Shown here: in pieces, positions 7,682 through 20,386 of the stretch
Position numbering within the stretch: position 1 is the first letter of the stretch
Layout of the letters: each line of letters begins with the position of its first letter
Assembly (NCBI RefSeq): GCF_026625785.1
Contig: NZ_CP113063.1
Span: forward strand, 4,030,001-4,094,000
Reading direction: 5' to 3'
Source: Gordonia sp. SL306
GTDB taxonomy: Bacteria > Actinomycetota > Actinomycetes > Mycobacteriales > Mycobacteriaceae
Length of the DNA stretch: 64,000 bases
The notes under the pieces: generated by a model
What the model was told of the DNA's origin: nothing
What the model saw: only the letters and a program-made list of their open reading frames with translations
Database searches by the model: none
Position numbers and translations under genes: made by a program

Positions 7682-10600
7682 ATGACGTCATCCACGCTCT
7701 CCACGACCAACCGGATTCCCGCCACCGAGGCCCAGACCGCGACCTGGCTCGGTCAGCAGATGGTCGGGGCATCGTCGGTCTTCGTCGTGGCGCAGGCGTG
7801 GGAACTGCGGGGTGCGATCGACCTCGACCTCCTGCGGAGCTCTCTGGCAACGGCGCTGGGGGAGGCGGAGGGGTTCTCGGCCGCGTTCGCCGTAGACACC
7901 GACGCAGTCATCCAGGTGCTGGGCGCCCACGACGTCGGGCGGCCCGACGGGATCGATCTCCGGACGGCTGCCGATCGGGAGTCGGCATTCGAGTGGATGC
8001 GCGCGGAATGCGGACGTGCCATCGACCCGTCCGTGGACCCGTGTTGTACCGCTGCGATTCTCAGCGTTTCGGATGACGAGCACCATGTCTTCCTGCGTGC
8101 ACACCACATAGTCGCCGACGCCTTCGCGCTCACCCTGGTCGGACGTCGTGCAGCAGAGGTCTACTCGGCGCTGTCCGCTGGAGAGCCGCTGACGGAGAGC
8201 TGGTTCCGCCCGGTTGGAGATGTGGTGGACGAGGAATCGGCCTATCGGTCCTCGGAGCGACGTGACGCGGACGAGCGCTACTGGCGCGAGTTGGGCGAGA
8301 AACCTCACGAGACCGCGTCCCTCTCCGACCGCACGGGCACGGCCCCGATCGCGTCGGCCGTCCGCTCACACGCCGTCGTCCTCTCGGAGGTGGTCGCCGA
8401 TGGCCTCGCCCGTCTTGCGGCAGCCGAGTCGGCGACGTGGGGTGATGCCCTGACCGCGCTGATCGCCGGGTTCATTGCGTCGGTCCGGGCATCAACGGTC
8501 GAGATGCCTGTCGCGATCGGGTTCCCGGTGATGAACCGATTCGGCTCGGTTGTTCTGACAGTTCCCGTCACGGCCGTCAACGTCGTGCCGATCCATCTCC
8601 GACTCGGCCCGGCGACCACGCCGCGGGACGCGCTCGGCTCTGCTCGGGACGGCGTCCGGGATGCGCGCCCGCACACCAGACTTCGCGGTGAGATGATCGC
8701 CCGGATGAACGGCGCCGAGCTACCCGGGGTCTGGATCAACATCAAGCCCTTCGGTGACGAACTCCGGTTCGGAGCGATCTCCGCGACGATCCACTCGCTG
8801 GCCCGCGGGCCGGTGCAGGAACTCACCATCACCGGCCGCCGCCTGTCCGGGTCCGGCGCCCTCGAACTACAACTCGATGCCGACGCCGATCGGTTCGGCC
8901 CAGACGATCTACGTGAGGTCGGAGAACGTCTCGGGGACTTCGTGTCCGGCGCGGTCGGGACCGGCCGGTGGGATCAATCGCTGGCTCGGATACCGCGCCC
9001 GCAGCACGACGCGATCACCGACGAGTGGGGTGATGGCGATCAGATCGCCCCGGCCGCGGTCACCGTCCCGGATCTCGTGCTGGCCGAGCCACGTCCATCG
9101 ATCACCGCGGGTACCCAGGAAGTGTCGGGAGATGACGCGGCGGCCCGCGTCTCGCGCCTCGCGCGGGAACTGATCGCCCGCGGCGTGGCTCCCGAGGACC
9201 CGGTGGCGATCGTCCACCCGCGGTCCGGCGACCTGGCCGTCGCGGTGCTCGCGGTGCTCGCCGCCGGCGGTGTCTGTGTACCGGTCGATGCCTCGCTCCC
9301 GGATGAGCGCATCCGGTTGATGCTGGAGACCGCGACGCCGCGTCTGGTCATCGCCGCCACTACCGTCCTCGAGCGAGATATGTTGGGCGACAGAGCGCCC
9401 GCCGCTGTCGTGCTCGACGATCCGGCCACGCTCGCCGAACTCACACGGAGATCGTCGGAGCCGGTGACCGATGCCGATCGGCTCGGCGCGCTCCGCGGCG
9501 CGCATCCCGCGGTGGCCATCTTCACCTCGGGGTCGACCGGGCGGCCGAAGCTGGTGGCCATCCCGCACGCAGCCCTGGTGAACAGACTCACCTGGGCCGA
9601 ACGCTACCTGCGCGGCGAGGGCGATTCGGACGTCCGGATCGCCAAGTCGTCCATCGGATTCATCGACGGCATCACCGAGCTCCTCGCCGCCGTCCACGCG
9701 GGGGCGCGGATCGTGATCGCCGACGAACAGGACGTCGCCAGTCCGATGCGGCTCGGGACGTTGATCGACGCCGCATCGGTGACGGCGTTGACGGCGGTGC
9801 CATCGGTGGTCGCCGAGCTGCTCGACGGCCGGGACGCCAAGGGAGAGATCGCGGGCGCGAACCTGTCGTCGGTCCGACGATGGACCCTCAGCGGGGAGGA
9901 CCTGCCGCCCCGGGTGTTGGACCGGCTCCGTGGCCTGTCGCCCCGGTCGATCGTGAACTCCTACGGCTCCACCGAGATCACCGGCGACGTGACCTACGCC
10001 GAGCTGGGTGACCCGAGATCTCCCTTGACCATCGGCGGCCCGGTGGCGAACAGTGCTGTGCGGGTGCTCGATTCATGGCTGCGCCCGGTCGTCCCCGGCA
10101 CGCCCGGTGAACTCTATGTCGCCGGTGACCAGCTGGCCCGCGGATATGTCGACGCCGCCGGTGAGACATCGGCGCGGTTCGTCGCCGATCCGTGGGCGAC
10201 CGTGCCGGGCGGGCGACTGTACCGAACCGGTGACCGTGTGCTCCGGCGCGACGGCCGACTCGTGTTCCTCGGCCGGGTCGATCACCAGATCTCGTTGCGG
10301 GGCTTGCGCATCGACCCGGGTGAGGTGGAGGCCGCGCTGACCTCCCAGGTGAGCATCACGGCTGCGGTGGTCGTGGTCCGTGAACTCGTCGCCGACGAAC
10401 CGGTGCTGGTCGCGTACGTCACGACCTCGGGCGACCTCGATGTGCCGACGCCTGCGGAGATCCGTACACGGGTCGGGCGCGTGCTCCCCAGATACCAGGT
10501 ACCTGCAGCCGTCGTGATCCTCGACCGGTTCCCGACGACCGGGAGCGGCAAGGTCGACCGCGCTGCGCTACCGACCCCGACGCGGTCGGAGCCCGGCGCG

Positions 10601-13600
10601 ACCCCGATCATCACCGACCCGATCGAACGTCTCCTGTGCGAGGAGTTCGCCGACCTTCTCGGTGTGGCCTCGGTTGGCCGAGACGACAGCTTCTTCACAT
10701 TGGGCGGGCATTCCCTGTCGGCGACCAAACTCGTCGCACGCCTTGCGACCCGGGGCATCCACGCCGACATGGCGCTGATCTTCGACAATCCGGATCCGGC
10801 CGGCCTGGCCGCCGCACTCGCCGACGTGGTCGACCGGCCTGACGGTGCCCACATCGACGAGGGCCCCGCCATCGACCTCGCCGCCGTGGAGGTCAGCGAC
10901 ACCTCACCGGCATCCTTTGGCCAGCAGGCACTCTGGCTGACCGAGCAGATGTCCGAGGACCGGTCGGCGTACCGGGTGGGCGGACTGTTCGATGTCGACG
11001 GGGCGCTGGACGCCGAGGTGCTCCGCCAGGCGGCGATCGATCTGGTCGGCCACCAGCCGGTGCTGCGGACGACCTACCACTGGGACGGCACCGACCTGCA
11101 TCAGGAGGTCGTCGACGTCTCCCGGCTCGACGGCGTGCACTTCGTCACCGAGCAGACGGTCGCGGATGCTGATGTGTCCACCACCATCCGCGACTTCTCG
11201 GCGCGGCCGATGGACCTCTCGGTCGACCTACCGCTGCGACTGCTGGTGCTGCGCACCGCGAGCCGGGACATGGTCCTGCTCTCCGGGCATCACATCGCCA
11301 CCGACGAAGGATCGATCCCCCATGTGGTGATCGGCCTCGTGGAGGCCTATCGGGCGCGTGAGTCCGGGCGGGCGCCGCAGTGGCCCCCGCTCGCGGTGAC
11401 ATACGCGCAGTTCGCCCGTCGGCAGCGGGATCTCCTCGGGAGCCACGCCGACGTCCGATCGCGGCTCACGGCCGATCTCGCGTTCTGGCGGGATCAGCTC
11501 GGCGAGGTACCGCGCACGATCGCCCTGCCGCACACCGCGACCCCGGAGCCCGGGCAGACCTACTCGGTGCGCAGCCGACGCATCCGGCTGCCGGAGCCAA
11601 CCGCGGGACGGCTGCGTGAGCTCGGCAACAGCCTTACCGCGAGCCCATTGATGGTCACCGAAGTGCTGATCGCGATCGCGTTGCGTGCCTACGGCGCAGG
11701 CGACACCATTCCGCTGGGCTCGCCGGTGACGCTTCGCGACGACGAACGCCTCGCAGAGGTCGTCGGATTCTTTGTCAACACGGTGGTCTTCACGGTCGAC
11801 CTGTCCGGCGGGGTGGACGCGGTCGGCGCGCTTCTGCGGGTCCGTGACGACAACCTGGCGGCCGTGGCGCACCGTGCGACACCGTTCGAACTGGTCGTCG
11901 ACGCGGTCAGTGCAGATCACGGAGCAGACGGATCCGGCCGCTCACCTCTCTTCCAGGTGATGGTCGCCTACCGGGACGGGGCGGCCGAGACGGACTTCGA
12001 TCTGGGATCCGGCACGCTGCACCGAGTCGACCGCGCCGAGGTGTTCGAGCGCACCGGACTCTCGCCCGATTCCGGTGCGGCCAAGTACGAGCTCGTCTTC
12101 GGGATCGAGGAGACCCGCGAAGGCGAGTGGATCATCGGGGTCGACTATGCGCACGAACTCTTCGACGTGGCGACCGTCGACGGGCTGATGGAGACCCTCG
12201 GCGCGGTGGCGACGGCGGTCGCGAATGACCCGACGACGCCCGTCGACGACCTGGGCCGGCTCGCCGCCCCGGAGCTCGCCGTCACCCCGGAACCGGTCGA
12301 CACCGCCGTCGACGCGGACCGTGAAGCGGGGGTCGACCTCTCCGCGCAGCACGGCGAGATAGCGCTGCCCATAACCGAACCCGTACCCGTGTGGGCGTTG
12401 CGTCGTGCCTACCTCACCTGCGCGCCGGTGATTTTCGGTGTACCGGTCTGCGGTGGGTCCGAGGTCACGGCCGACGCTCTGAGCCCTCCCAACGCCGAGC
12501 GTGCGATGGCGATCGCCGGCGGATTCCGAGTCGGGTCGGGCACCCTCGACGACGTGTCGCCCGCGACGCCCGAGGTGGGGGTCGGATGCCTGGTCGATGA
12601 GAGCGGGCTGGTGGTGTCGGGTCGCCTCGCCATGCGATACGGCGATCCGGTGTCGGTGGACAGCGCCGCCCAGACCCTGGTCACGGCGACGAGAGATCTT
12701 CTCACCGAGGGACGGTCGGGGCCACCGAGTGTGACCCTGCCGGACCCGGAGCGGATTCGGCGCCGGTGGACCGACCTCGCCGACGACGGTGAGCTGCTCG
12801 ACGACGACTTCTGGGTCGATTTCGTCGAGGACACCGCAGACGCCGAGACCTTCAGTCTCTCCGATGATCTCGTGATCCCGCAGGCCTGCGCGGTGACCAA
12901 TCAGGTGGGCGAGGGCCCGGTGGCGGTGAGCGACCGGACCACGTCCGACACCATCCTCGCCGCACTGGCCGTGGCGATCGGGACGGGCCCCGGATTCGGC
13001 GGGGCGGACACACTCGTCGTCGACCTCGAGACCTCTGCGCGAGATGCCGAGATCGCCTGCACACCTGGAAGGCTCGTGCACCGACATCCGGTGGCGGTTC
13101 CGGCCGCCATCCCGCTCGACGATCCGGCAGGTGTCTACCGCGCGGTCGCCGACCTCCACGTGACAGATCAGCAGGCGAAGATCTATCAACTGCTGCGACA
13201 CGAGGTGGTCCACACCCGCGACATGTTCGACGAGGCCCCGGAGAGCGACATCCTCCTGCAGGTCTTCGACACCGACGTGGAAATCCTCGCCCCGCCGACC
13301 GAACTCGGCCGGTACCGGCTCGTCGTCATCGCCCACGTCGGAGGTGAGGCCGACGGTCAGCGCCCGGTTCGCCTGAACATCGTCGGCCGCTCCGGCTCAG
13401 ACACCATCGACCTGGCGGTGATGGCGGAGATGATCGCGGAACTCGGTGTCGGCGCAGGCACCGAGCTGCGCGAGATCGTCGACGGTGGCGCGGCACAGGC
13501 ATTGTCGGCGGCGCAGGCCCCACTGGTGGGACTCACTCCGGTGCAGTCCCGCCACCTGACGGAGATGTTCGGGCCCTGGGACGACGTGCTGCCCGTCTCT

Positions 13601-16600
13601 CCGCTTCAGGAGGGTCTGCTGTTCCACCTGCAGGTGGCGGCCGAGCAGGGCGTGCCGGATCTGTACGCCTCCCAGGCGAAGCTGCGGCTACGCGGTGCCG
13701 TGGACATCGAGCGCCTCCGCGAAGCAGTCGGTGCGCTGCTGAACCGACACCCCAACCTCCGGGCCGGGTTCGCGACCCAGGCCGATCGCAGCGTCGCGGT
13801 GATCCCACGCTCGGCCCCGGTGCCGCTGCGTGTCGAGCATGCCGACAGCGAGGCAGTGGCCGTCGAGATCCTGCGCGATGAACGCGCCCGGCCGTTCGTG
13901 GCCGACGATCCGCCGCTGATCCGCTTCCTGCTGATCGAGATGGGAGGGGATGGTGCGGTTCTCGCCCTCACCTTCGAGCACATTCTCATCGATGGCTGGT
14001 CATATCAGCTGGTTCTCGGGGAATTGCTGGCCCTGTACGACGATCCGGACGGGAAGTCGCTGGCACCGCCGACCGCCTACCGCGACTATTGTGCATGGCT
14101 TGCGGCGCAAGATCTGACGGCCGCCCGGTCGGCGTGGGCGCACCATCTGTCCGGCGTGACCGAGCCGACGTTGCTGCGCCCGGATGCGGTGGGACGCGAG
14201 GCCGATCCATCCGCGGCGCGCGACCACCATCGGGACCTCTCCCGGGCGGTGACCGATCGGGTTCGTGCACTCGCACGGTCGACGGGAACCACTGTGAGTA
14301 CGGTGCTGCAGACGGCGTGGGGGATCACGTTGGCACGGCTGACCGGGTCGTCGGATGTCGTGTTCGGCACGACGGTTTCGGGCAGGCCACCGGAGCTGCC
14401 GGGTTCGCAGAGCATCGTCGGACTGTTGTTCAACACGGTGCCCGTGCGCGTTCAGATGGACCCCTGGGAGAACGTCGACGAGCTGCTGACCCGACAGCAG
14501 CGAGCGCAAGCCGAGGTGGTGGATGCGCCGTACCTGAGCCTGGTCGACATCACGGCGGGGACCGGTGTCCGTCAGCTGTTCGACACACTGTTCATCACCC
14601 AGAACCATCCGGCAAGCGACACCGGTCGCCGCTACGGTCCAGGGGACGGGATCGCGGTGACCGACACGGTCCTCGACGACTCGACGCACTATCCGGTGTC
14701 GTTCGCGGCATACCCGGGCGAGACCATCCACCTGCGTTGCGCCTACCGCGGAGACCTGTTCGGCGACGACGAGATCGTCACGCTCACCGACAGATTCGTC
14801 GCGGTGCTCGACACGATGGCCTCGGCGTCGACGCTGAGGGTCGGTTCCCTGGACGCGATCACCGCGAGCGAGATGGAGCAGGTGATCACCGGGTGGAACG
14901 ACACCAGCCGGCAGGTCTCACAGCAGACGGTCGCCGACCTCTTCGACGAGCAGGCGACGCGCACCCCGGACGCACCGGCGGTGATCGCAGGCGATCGTCG
15001 GATGACGTTCACGGATCTTCGCTCCGAGGTGAACCGCCTCGCCCGCCTGCTGGTCGATCGCGGCGTGGGCGTGGAACATCGTGTCGCGCTGCTGCTCCCG
15101 CGCGACGAGCGCATGGTGGTCGCGATGTTCGCCGTGTTCGCCGCCGGGGCGGCCTATGTCCCGATCGATCCGGATCACCCCGTCGACCGTATCGAGTACA
15201 TGCTCGACGTGGCCGGACCCTCGGTCCTCGTCACGACTGTCGAGCTCCATGGCCTGATCGGCAACACGGCGGTACCCAGGCTGGTGCTCGACGATCCCGT
15301 GACCCGAAAGACGCTTGCCACGAACGACTCCGGTCCCTTGACGACCGACGAACGAGTGGCTGCCCACCCCGACAACCTCGCATATGTCATCTTCACCTCT
15401 GGATCGACCGGACGCCCCAAGGGCGTCGCGGTGGGTTACCGGGGCTTGACGAACATGTACGTCAACCACCAGGAGAAGATCTTCGACCGCGTGGTCGCCC
15501 ATCAGGAGGGCCGGCGGCTCGCCATCGCCCACACGACCTCCTTCTCCTTCGACGCGTCGTGGGAGCAACTCTTCTGGCTGCTCAGCGGGCATCACGTCCA
15601 CATCATCGACGAGGACATGCGCAAGGCGCCGCCGGAGTTGCTGGCGCACTACGACGACACCTCGGTGGACGGGTTCGATGCGACGCCGTCGTACATCGAC
15701 GTGCTCGTCGAGAACGGACTGCTGGAGCGCGAACGACCGGCCGGACGCTCCACTGCGGGCGACGGCGTCGGCGTGGTCTTCGTCTCCCTCGGCGGTGAAG
15801 CGGTGCCCGACGCGTTGTGGCAGAGACTTCGCGCTGCGCCGGGCGTCGAGTCGTACAACCTGTACGGCCCAACCGAGTACACGATCAACGCACTCGGTGC
15901 CGATCTGGCCGACAGTGCGCATCCCACGCTCGGCAGGCCCATCGCCAACACCCGCGCGTACGTGCTCGACCGCGGCCTTCGGCCGGTCGCGCCGGGGGTG
16001 ACGGGTGAGCTCTATCTCGCCGGTGCCGGAACGGCGCGCGGCTACCTCGGGCAGTTCGGCAAGACGGCTGAGCGTTTCGTTGCCTGCCCGTGGGGCGTCG
16101 CCGGAGAACGGATGTACCGGACCGGAGACCTGGTGCGGTGGCGCGAGAACGGGACACTCGACTATCTGGGCCGTGGGGACGACCAGGTGAAAATTCGGGG
16201 ATACCGTATCGAGCCGGGCGAGATCGCCGATGTGCTGGCCGAGGACGAGAGCGTGGCGCGCGCCGCAGTGGTGGCGCGTCCGGGGCCGGACGGCCGGCTG
16301 CAGCTGCACGCCTACGTGGTGCCGAGCAGCGCGGTGGGAACGGACGTCACCGCGCTGCATGAGCACCTGCGTGACCGGCTGCCCGACTACATGATCCCGG
16401 CAGGCCTGATGGAGGTCGACGCGATCCCGCTCACCGTCAACGGCAAGATCGACGCGCGTGCCCTCCCGACGATCGATCTCGCCGACGAGCAAGCGCAACC
16501 ACCGGAGACGGAGACCGAGCGACAGGTGTGCGCTCTGCTGGCAGACCTTCTCGGCGTCGAGGCGGTGTCGGTGGCGGCATCCGTGCGGGACGCGGGTGGC

Positions 16601-17533
16601 AATTCCCTGGTGGTGATGCGTCTGGTGTCGCGTCTGGCGGAGCTTGCGGGCGGTGACGGGGTGTCCGTGCGGGACCTTTTGTCGGGGTTGACCCTTCGGC
16701 AGATCGCCGCGCGCATCGACGACGCTCCCGGCGACACGGCGACGGCCGAGATCGACCCACTGGTCCTGGAGTTCGCGGAGTCGCGCTGTGGCCGCTCCCT
16801 GATCTGCCTTCCCGAAGGTTTCGGACTCGTCATCCCGTACGCGGCCCTGTTGCCGCACCTCCCGGACGGCTGGGGACTCATGGCTCTGCGTGATCCGGCG
16901 CAGGTGAACTCGGAACCGTCGTACGCCGATTGGGGAGAACTGGTCACCCGGTACGCCGACGCCATCGATGCCGCGGGAGCGTCGACCGCGGGAACCGGAG
17001 TGGACCTCGTCGGCTGGTCGTATGGCGGACATCTCGCATTCGCCGTCGCGAAGGAACTCGTGCGGCGCGGCCATCGGGTGTGCTCGCTCACCATCGTCGA
17101 CGCCTACCCGGTCCCACGTCGACCACACGGTCCGCTGTCGGCGGAGGACGCGGTGACCCTCACCGAACGCGGAATGCGTTCGGCCACCGGAGCGGCACCG
17201 GGTACCGACCGTGCGGAGTTGGTGCGACTGATGCTGGGTGGCGCCCAGGCGGGAGCCGGCGATGACGCGGATCGTCGTGCGATGTTCGATGCGTACGCAC
17301 GATGCGAGCAGATGCTGTCCCACGGCACCAACGGGATCGTGCGCGTCCCGACTGCTCTGATCGGATCGACGACAGGCCGATCGTCGGATCTGCCGACGAT
17401 CGCCGAGGCGTGGCGCGAGCACCTGCCGGAGATCCGGGTGGTGGACGAACACGCGATCGACCACGCGCGCCTGTTCGACGAGGCGTCGGTGCGCCTGTGG
17501 GTGGCGGCTGCGGAGAAGCTCTGGCAGCCATGA
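7682..17533 (+). CDS. Nonribosomal peptide synthetase, C-A-T-C-[E-like]-C-A-T-TE (3283 aa)
   Basis: ATG 7682 follows GAAGG at 5 nt. Approximate layout in residues: C1 10-430 (HHIVADAF ~140); A1 465-975 (TSGSTGRPK ~615); carrier T1 with GGHSL, Ser ~1011; C2 1075-1510 (HHIATDEG ~1203); a degenerate condensation/epimerization-like region 1540-1940 with no HHxxxDG; C3 1946-2402 (EHILIDGW ~2099, first His replaced by Glu, second kept); A3 2413-2933 ([10 protein letters not shown] ~2570); T3 with GGNSL ~2973; thioesterase 3038-3283 (GWSYGGH ~3112). Pocket residues by alignment to PheA: A1 IDTTTSSGDK, with no Asp235 and so probably not an alpha-amino acid; A3 DAEDSGLINK, whose acidic pocket suggests a basic residue such as ornithine. 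C2 is not followed by any A-T. The TE makes this the terminal synthetase that releases the product. Confidence 0.93.
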   Translation: MTSSTLSTTNRIPATEAQTATWLGQQMVGASSVFVVAQAWELRGAIDLDLLRSSLATALGEAEGFSAAFAVDTDAVIQVLGAHDVGRPDGIDLRTAADRESAFEWMRAECGRAIDPSVDPCCTAAILSVSDDEHHVFLRAHHIVADAFALTLVGRRAAEVYSALSAGEPLTESWFRPVGDVVDEESAYRSSERRDADERYWRELGEKPHETASLSDRTGTAPIASAVRSHAVVLSEVVADGLARLAAAESATWGDALTALIAGFIASVRASTVEMPVAIGFPVMNRFGSVVLTVPVTAVNVVPIHLRLGPATTPRDALGSARDGVRDARPHTRLRGEMIARMNGAELPGVWINIKPFGDELRFGAISATIHSLARGPVQELTITGRRLSGSGALELQLDADADRFGPDDLREVGERLGDFVSGAVGTGRWDQSLARIPRPQHDAITDEWGDGDQIAPAAVTVPDLVLAEPRPSITAGTQEVSGDDAAARVSRLARELIARGVAPEDPVAIVHPRSGDLAVAVLAVLAAGGVCVPVDASLPDERIRLMLETATPRLVIAATTVLERDMLGDRAPAAVVLDDPATLAELTRRSSEPVTDADRLGALRGAHPAVAIFTSGSTGRPKLVAIPHAALVNRLTWAERYLRGEGDSDVRIAKSSIGFIDGITELLAAVHAGARIVIADEQDVASPMRLGTLIDAASVTALTAVPSVVAELLDGRDAKGEIAGANLSSVRRWTLSGEDLPPRVLDRLRGLSPRSIVNSYGSTEITGDVTYAELGDPRSPLTIGGPVANSAVRVLDSWLRPVVPGTPGELYVAGDQLARGYVDAAGETSARFVADPWATVPGGRLYRTGDRVLRRDGRLVFLGRVDHQISLRGLRIDPGEVEAALTSQVSITAAVVVVRELVADEPVLVAYVTTSGDLDVPTPAEIRTRVGRVLPRYQVPAAVVILDRFPTTGSGKVDRAALPTPTRSEPGATPIITDPIERLLCEEFADLLGVASVGRDDSFFTLGGHSLSATKLVARLATRGIHADMALIFDNPDPAGLAAALADVVDRPDGAHIDEGPAIDLAAVEVSDTSPASFGQQALWLTEQMSEDRSAYRVGGLFDVDGALDAEVLRQAAIDLVGHQPVLRTTYHWDGTDLHQEVVDVSRLDGVHFVTEQTVADADVSTTIRDFSARPMDLSVDLPLRLLVLRTASRDMVLLSGHHIATDEGSIPHVVIGLVEAYRARESGRAPQWPPLAVTYAQFARRQRDLLGSHADVRSRLTADLAFWRDQLGEVPRTIALPHTATPEPGQTYSVRSRRIRLPEPTAGRLRELGNSLTASPLMVTEVLIAIALRAYGAGDTIPLGSPVTLRDDERLAEVVGFFVNTVVFTVDLSGGVDAVGALLRVRDDNLAAVAHRATPFELVVDAVSADHGADGSGRSPLFQVMVAYRDGAAETDFDLGSGTLHRVDRAEVFERTGLSPDSGAAKYELVFGIEETREGEWIIGVDYAHELFDVATVDGLMETLGAVATAVANDPTTPVDDLGRLAAPELAVTPEPVDTAVDADREAGVDLSAQHGEIALPITEPVPVWALRRAYLTCAPVIFGVPVCGGSEVTADALSPPNAERAMAIAGGFRVGSGTLDDVSPATPEVGVGCLVDESGLVVSGRLAMRYGDPVSVDSAAQTLVTATRDLLTEGRSGPPSVTLPDPERIRRRWTDLADDGELLDDDFWVDFVEDTADAETFSLSDDLVIPQACAVTNQVGEGPVAVSDRTTSDTILAALAVAIGTGPGFGGADTLVVDLETSARDAEIACTPGRLVHRHPVAVPAAIPLDDPAGVYRAVADLHVTDQQAKIYQLLRHEVVHTRDMFDEAPESDILLQVFDTDVEILAPPTELGRYRLVVIAHVGGEADGQRPVRLNIVGRSGSDTIDLAVMAEMIAELGVGAGTELREIVDGGAAQALSAAQAPLVGLTPVQSRHLTEMFGPWDDVLPVSPLQEGLLFHLQVAAEQGVPDLYASQAKLRLRGAVDIERLREAVGALLNRHPNLRAGFATQADRSVAVIPRSAPVPLRVEHADSEAVAVEILRDERARPFVADDPPLIRFLLIEMGGDGAVLALTFEHILIDGWSYQLVLGELLALYDDPDGKSLAPPTAYRDYCAWLAAQDLTAARSAWAHHLSGVTEPTLLRPDAVGREADPSAARDHHRDLSRAVTDRVRALARSTGTTVSTVLQTAWGITLARLTGSSDVVFGTTVSGRPPELPGSQSIVGLLFNTVPVRVQMDPWENVDELLTRQQRAQAEVVDAPYLSLVDITAGTGVRQLFDTLFITQNHPASDTGRRYGPGDGIAVTDTVLDDSTHYPVSFAAYPGETIHLRCAYRGDLFGDDEIVTLTDRFVAVLDTMASASTLRVGSLDAITASEMEQVITGWNDTSRQVSQQTVADLFDEQATRTPDAPAVIAGDRRMTFTDLRSEVNRLARLLVDRGVGVEHRVALLLPRDERMVVAMFAVFAAGAAYVPIDPDHPVDRIEYMLDVAGPSVLVTTVELHGLIGNTAVPRLVLDDPVTRKTLATNDSGPLTTDERVAAHPDNLAYVIFTSGSTGRPKGVAVGYRGLTNMYVNHQEKIFDRVVAHQEGRRLAIAHTTSFSFDASWEQLFWLLSGHHVHIIDEDMRKAPPELLAHYDDTSVDGFDATPSYIDVLVENGLLERERPAGRSTAGDGVGVVFVSLGGEAVPDALWQRLRAAPGVESYNLYGPTEYTINALGADLADSAHPTLGRPIANTRAYVLDRGLRPVAPGVTGELYLAGAGTARGYLGQFGKTAERFVACPWGVAGERMYRTGDLVRWRENGTLDYLGRGDDQVKIRGYRIEPGEIADVLAEDESVARAAVVARPGPDGRLQLHAYVVPSSAVGTDVTALHEHLRDRLPDYMIPAGLMEVDAIPLTVNGKIDARALPTIDLADEQAQPPETETERQVCALLADLLGVEAVSVAASVRDAGGNSLVVMRLVSRLAELAGGDGVSVRDLLSGLTLRQIAARIDDAPGDTATAEIDPLVLEFAESRCGRSLICLPEGFGLVIPYAALLPHLPDGWGLMALRDPAQVNSEPSYADWGELVTRYADAIDAAGASTAGTGVDLVGWSYGGHLAFAVAKELVRRGHRVCSLTIVDAYPVPRRPHGPLSAEDAVTLTERGMRSATGAAPGTDRAELVRLMLGGAQAGAGDDADRRAMFDAYARCEQMLSHGTNGIVRVPTALIGSTTGRSSDLPTIAEAWREHLPEIRVVDEHAIDHARLFDEASVRLWVAAAEKLWQP

Positions 17534-17625
17534 CCAGCGATCCGGGGCCCGAGTCGCTCACGACGAGACATACGCCCGATCGGGCACGATTTTTGCCACT
17601 GAGAATGAGATGGAGAACCGAGGAC

Positions 17626-18648
17626 ATGCGAAAACTACGATTGGCGATGGCGAGCGCCGCTGCGGTGGCGGCACTGGTCGCTTCGGGCTGCTCATCCGGG
17701 GACTCGGACAGCGCCGACAGCTCGACGAGCTCCGGCGGGACACGCTCCTTCGAGGCCGCGAACGGGACCTTCCAGATCCCGGCGAACCCGCAGCGGATCG
17801 TCGCGCTCTCGCGTGTCATCCCGTCGCTGTTCATCGCCGACGCGCCGGTCGTCGGTGCGACGTCGGGTTACGACACCAGTACGATCGTCGACGAGGACGC
17901 GATCGACCGCTACGAGAAGGTGGCGACGCTGTCCACCGGCACCGCGAAGACCAATGCCGGTGGTGGCACACAGCTCTCGTACGAGCAGATCGCCGCGCTG
18001 AAACCGGACCTCATCATCTCGGGCTTCCCTCAGAAGGCCTACAAGTCGGGTATCAGCGACGAGCAGTTACAGGCGATCGCGCCAACGTTGAGCCTCGGAC
18101 CTGCCACCCCGACCGAGTGGCGAGCGGTCGGGGAGAAGGCTGCCGACGCCGCGGGGAGGGCCGAGCAGTTCGATCAGGACAAGGTCGAATACGAGAAGCT
18201 GGCAACGCAGTTGAAGCAGAAGTACGCCCAGACGATCGCCGGACAGAGGTTCGCTGCCCTTGCGGTGTTCAACTCCACCCAGGCCGACTCGTACCAGCGG
18301 GAGTACGACGATTCGTTCACCACGAACATCGCCAACGACATCGGCATCACGTTCCCGGGCGGGACGGCCACGAAGACGTCGGAGATCGTGTCGATCGAGC
18401 GGCTGTCCGATCTCGCGGACGCGAATGTGATCGTCTACCAGGTGAATCCCGACGGATCGTTGAAGTACCCGCGGATGCAGGAGGTCTTGGACTCCGAGGC
18501 CTGGAAGAACCTGCCTGCGGTCCGCGCAGGTCGAGTGATCCCACTGGCGTACGCGTCGTCGGAGACGTACGCGGGTGCCATCAAGAGTCTGCAGTCGCTG
18601 TCGGCCTCGCTCGACAAGTTGCCCGCCGCTCCGACCGACGGGAACTGA
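17626..18648 (+). CDS. Siderophore-binding lipoprotein of an ABC importer (FepB/FhuD-like)
   Basis: A 340-residue precursor with a lipoprotein signal: RKLR, a hydrophobic core, then lipobox LVASGC with Cys22, followed by a Ser/Asp-rich linker. The mature part has the class III binding-protein pattern: PQRIVALSRVIPSLFIA, GATSGYDTS, then YEQIAALKPDLIISG, a long connecting helix, and a second lobe with SIERLSDLADANVIVYQ and LPAVRAGRVIPL. It would be membrane-anchored and capture the ferri-siderophore for the FecCDE-type genes downstream (23008-25936). Start 17626 has GGAG/GAGG upstream and gives a clean signal; an in-frame ATG slightly upstream is less likely. It follows the NRPS by 92 bp. Confidence 0.9.
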   Translation: MRKLRLAMASAAAVAALVASGCSSGDSDSADSSTSSGGTRSFEAANGTFQIPANPQRIVALSRVIPSLFIADAPVVGATSGYDTSTIVDEDAIDRYEKVATLSTGTAKTNAGGGTQLSYEQIAALKPDLIISGFPQKAYKSGISDEQLQAIAPTLSLGPATPTEWRAVGEKAADAAGRAEQFDQDKVEYEKLATQLKQKYAQTIAGQRFAALAVFNSTQADSYQREYDDSFTTNIANDIGITFPGGTATKTSEIVSIERLSDLADANVIVYQVNPDGSLKYPRMQEVLDSEAWKNLPAVRAGRVIPLAYASSETYAGAIKSLQSLSASLDKLPAAPTDGN

Positions 18649-18655
18649 CGCGCAA

Positions 18656-20386
18656 TTGGCCGCTCCATTGTCCCGAGGATTCCTTCGCATCGCCTCACCC
18701 GCACGAGCACAGGTGATCGCCGCGATGGCGTTGCAGATGGTCTGCGCGCTGATGGTCGTCGGGACCTACATCGCCATCGTCGTCGCGGTGCGTCGGCCGG
18801 CGGACACGGGAGTGATCTCGTGGCCGCCGGTCGTCGTGGCCGCTTCTCTCCTGTTCGCGGTGCCGGTGGTGCACGCGTGCTCCTACTCCCTGAGTTTTGC
18901 CGCGAGCCGGCGCATCGAGCTGGGTCTGCGCCGTGAGATCGTCGATCACCTGGCGCGGATCCCGTTGGGCTGGTTCACCAGTGGTAACGCGGTCACGCGC
19001 CTGCGCAAGACGGTCAACTCCGATGTCGCCACCGTGACCGCTACGGTCGGTGAGGCGCTGCCGAATCTCGCCCGCTATCTGACCGTCACCGTGGCGGCTG
19101 CGGCGTACCTGTTCACGGTTTCGTGGATGCTGGCCGTCGTCGTGGCGGTGCCGGTGATCGTCGCGTCGCTGCTGGAATGGCGTCGGTTGGGCGTGGCGTC
19201 GGAGGCTGATCGGGTCCACGAGGACGCCGTCGCCACCCTCGCCGCCCGCACCACGGAGCTGAGTCAGGGCATCGCGGTCGCCAAGGTCTACGGGATGGCC
19301 GACCGGGAGAACAACAGGTTCGGATCGGCCGCAGATGCATACGCCGACAGCTACATCCGTCGGGAGGACGATCAACTCCGCCGCGGACGGATGACGGCGG
19401 TGCTGGCGTCCTGGATGTCGGTGCTCGGTCTGGTGGTGCTGATCGGTACCGCATTCGTCGCCGCCGACGTGATGGAGCCGGTCGATCTGGTGGCGTTCGT
19501 GCTGCTGTCGTGGATCATCTCCCGCGGCGTGTGGGCGGTCCCGACCGCCCTGATGACCTGGCGGCGGACGGCGATGGTGCTGGCCGGGGTCGACCGGATT
19601 CTCGACGAGCCGCCGCTCGCCGCAACCGGGGCCCCGGGTCGAGCGGTCTCGAATCCGGTGACCGTGCGATTCGACGGTGTCGGATTCGGTTACACACCAG
19701 GCGAACTGGCGATCCACGACATTGACCTCACGCTGGCTCCGGGCACCACCACTGCGCTCGTCGGCTCGTCCGGATCGGGCAAGTCCACCCTTGCCCGGCT
19801 GATCCCGCGCTTCTGGGATGTGGACCACGGCACGATCACGTTCAACGGGACGGACATTCGCGAGCTCGCGCCCGAGGGCCTGTACCGGGTGGTGTCGTTC
19901 GTCTTCCAGGACGTTGCGCTGCTACGGATGTCGGTCGCCGACAACATCAGGCTCGCACGGCCGGACGCCGACGACGCCGTCGTGGAGTCGGCGGCACGCG
20001 CTGCGCAAATCCACGACCGGATCCTGCGACTGCCACGTGGATACGACTCGGTGATCGGCGTCGACGCGCCGTTCTCCGGTGGCGAGGCACAGCGGGTCTC
20101 GATCGCCCGGGCGATCGTCGCCGACACTCCCGTCGTGGTGCTCGACGAAGCGACGTCGGCCGCGGACCCGGAGAACGAATCGGCTGTGGCCGACGCCCTG
20201 TCACGTCTCATGGAAGGGCGGACGGTGCTGACCATTGCCCACCGGTTGTCGACGATCACTTCCGCGGATCAGATCGTCGTGCTCGACGGCGGCCGTATCG
20301 TCGAATCCGGCACACACTGCGATCTCGTGGACAGCGGTGGCCGATACGCACAGATGTGGCACGTCGACGGGGTGGCGATCCGATGA
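18656..20386 (+). CDS. IrtA-like ABC transporter half (membrane + ATPase), without SIP domain
   Basis: About 576 residues: an exporter-type membrane domain with six hydrophobic segments (~15-310) and a nucleotide-binding domain with Walker A GSSGSGKST, signature FSGGEAQR, Walker B VVVLDEAT and switch His in IAHRL. With the next gene it should form a heterodimer like mycobacterial IrtAB, an exporter-fold transporter that imports ferric siderophores. Mycobacterial IrtA carries a fused siderophore-interacting domain; here that activity is a separate protein two genes on. The start is uncertain: TTG 18656, 7 bp after the upstream stop, gives a sensible N-terminus, but TTG 18668 or GTG 18713 are possible and none has a strong RBS. 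Export of the apo-siderophore is an alternative role. Confidence 0.85.
   Translation: MAAPLSRGFLRIASPARAQVIAAMALQMVCALMVVGTYIAIVVAVRRPADTGVISWPPVVVAASLLFAVPVVHACSYSLSFAASRRIELGLRREIVDHLARIPLGWFTSGNAVTRLRKTVNSDVATVTATVGEALPNLARYLTVTVAAAAYLFTVSWMLAVVVAVPVIVASLLEWRRLGVASEADRVHEDAVATLAARTTELSQGIAVAKVYGMADRENNRFGSAADAYADSYIRREDDQLRRGRMTAVLASWMSVLGLVVLIGTAFVAADVMEPVDLVAFVLLSWIISRGVWAVPTALMTWRRTAMVLAGVDRILDEPPLAATGAPGRAVSNPVTVRFDGVGFGYTPGELAIHDIDLTLAPGTTTALVGSSGSGKSTLARLIPRFWDVDHGTITFNGTDIRELAPEGLYRVVSFVFQDVALLRMSVADNIRLARPDADDAVVESAARAAQIHDRILRLPRGYDSVIGVDAPFSGGEAQRVSIARAIVADTPVVVLDEATSAADPENESAVADALSRLMEGRTVLTIAHRLSTITSADQIVVLDGGRIVESGTHCDLVDSGGRYAQMWHVDGVAIR

Noticed and set aside
14918..17464. 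Very long minus-strand open frame (848 codons) opposite the first NRPS
   Set aside because: It is the antisense shadow of a high-GC coding region, with Arg/His/Gly-rich composition and no family motifs.
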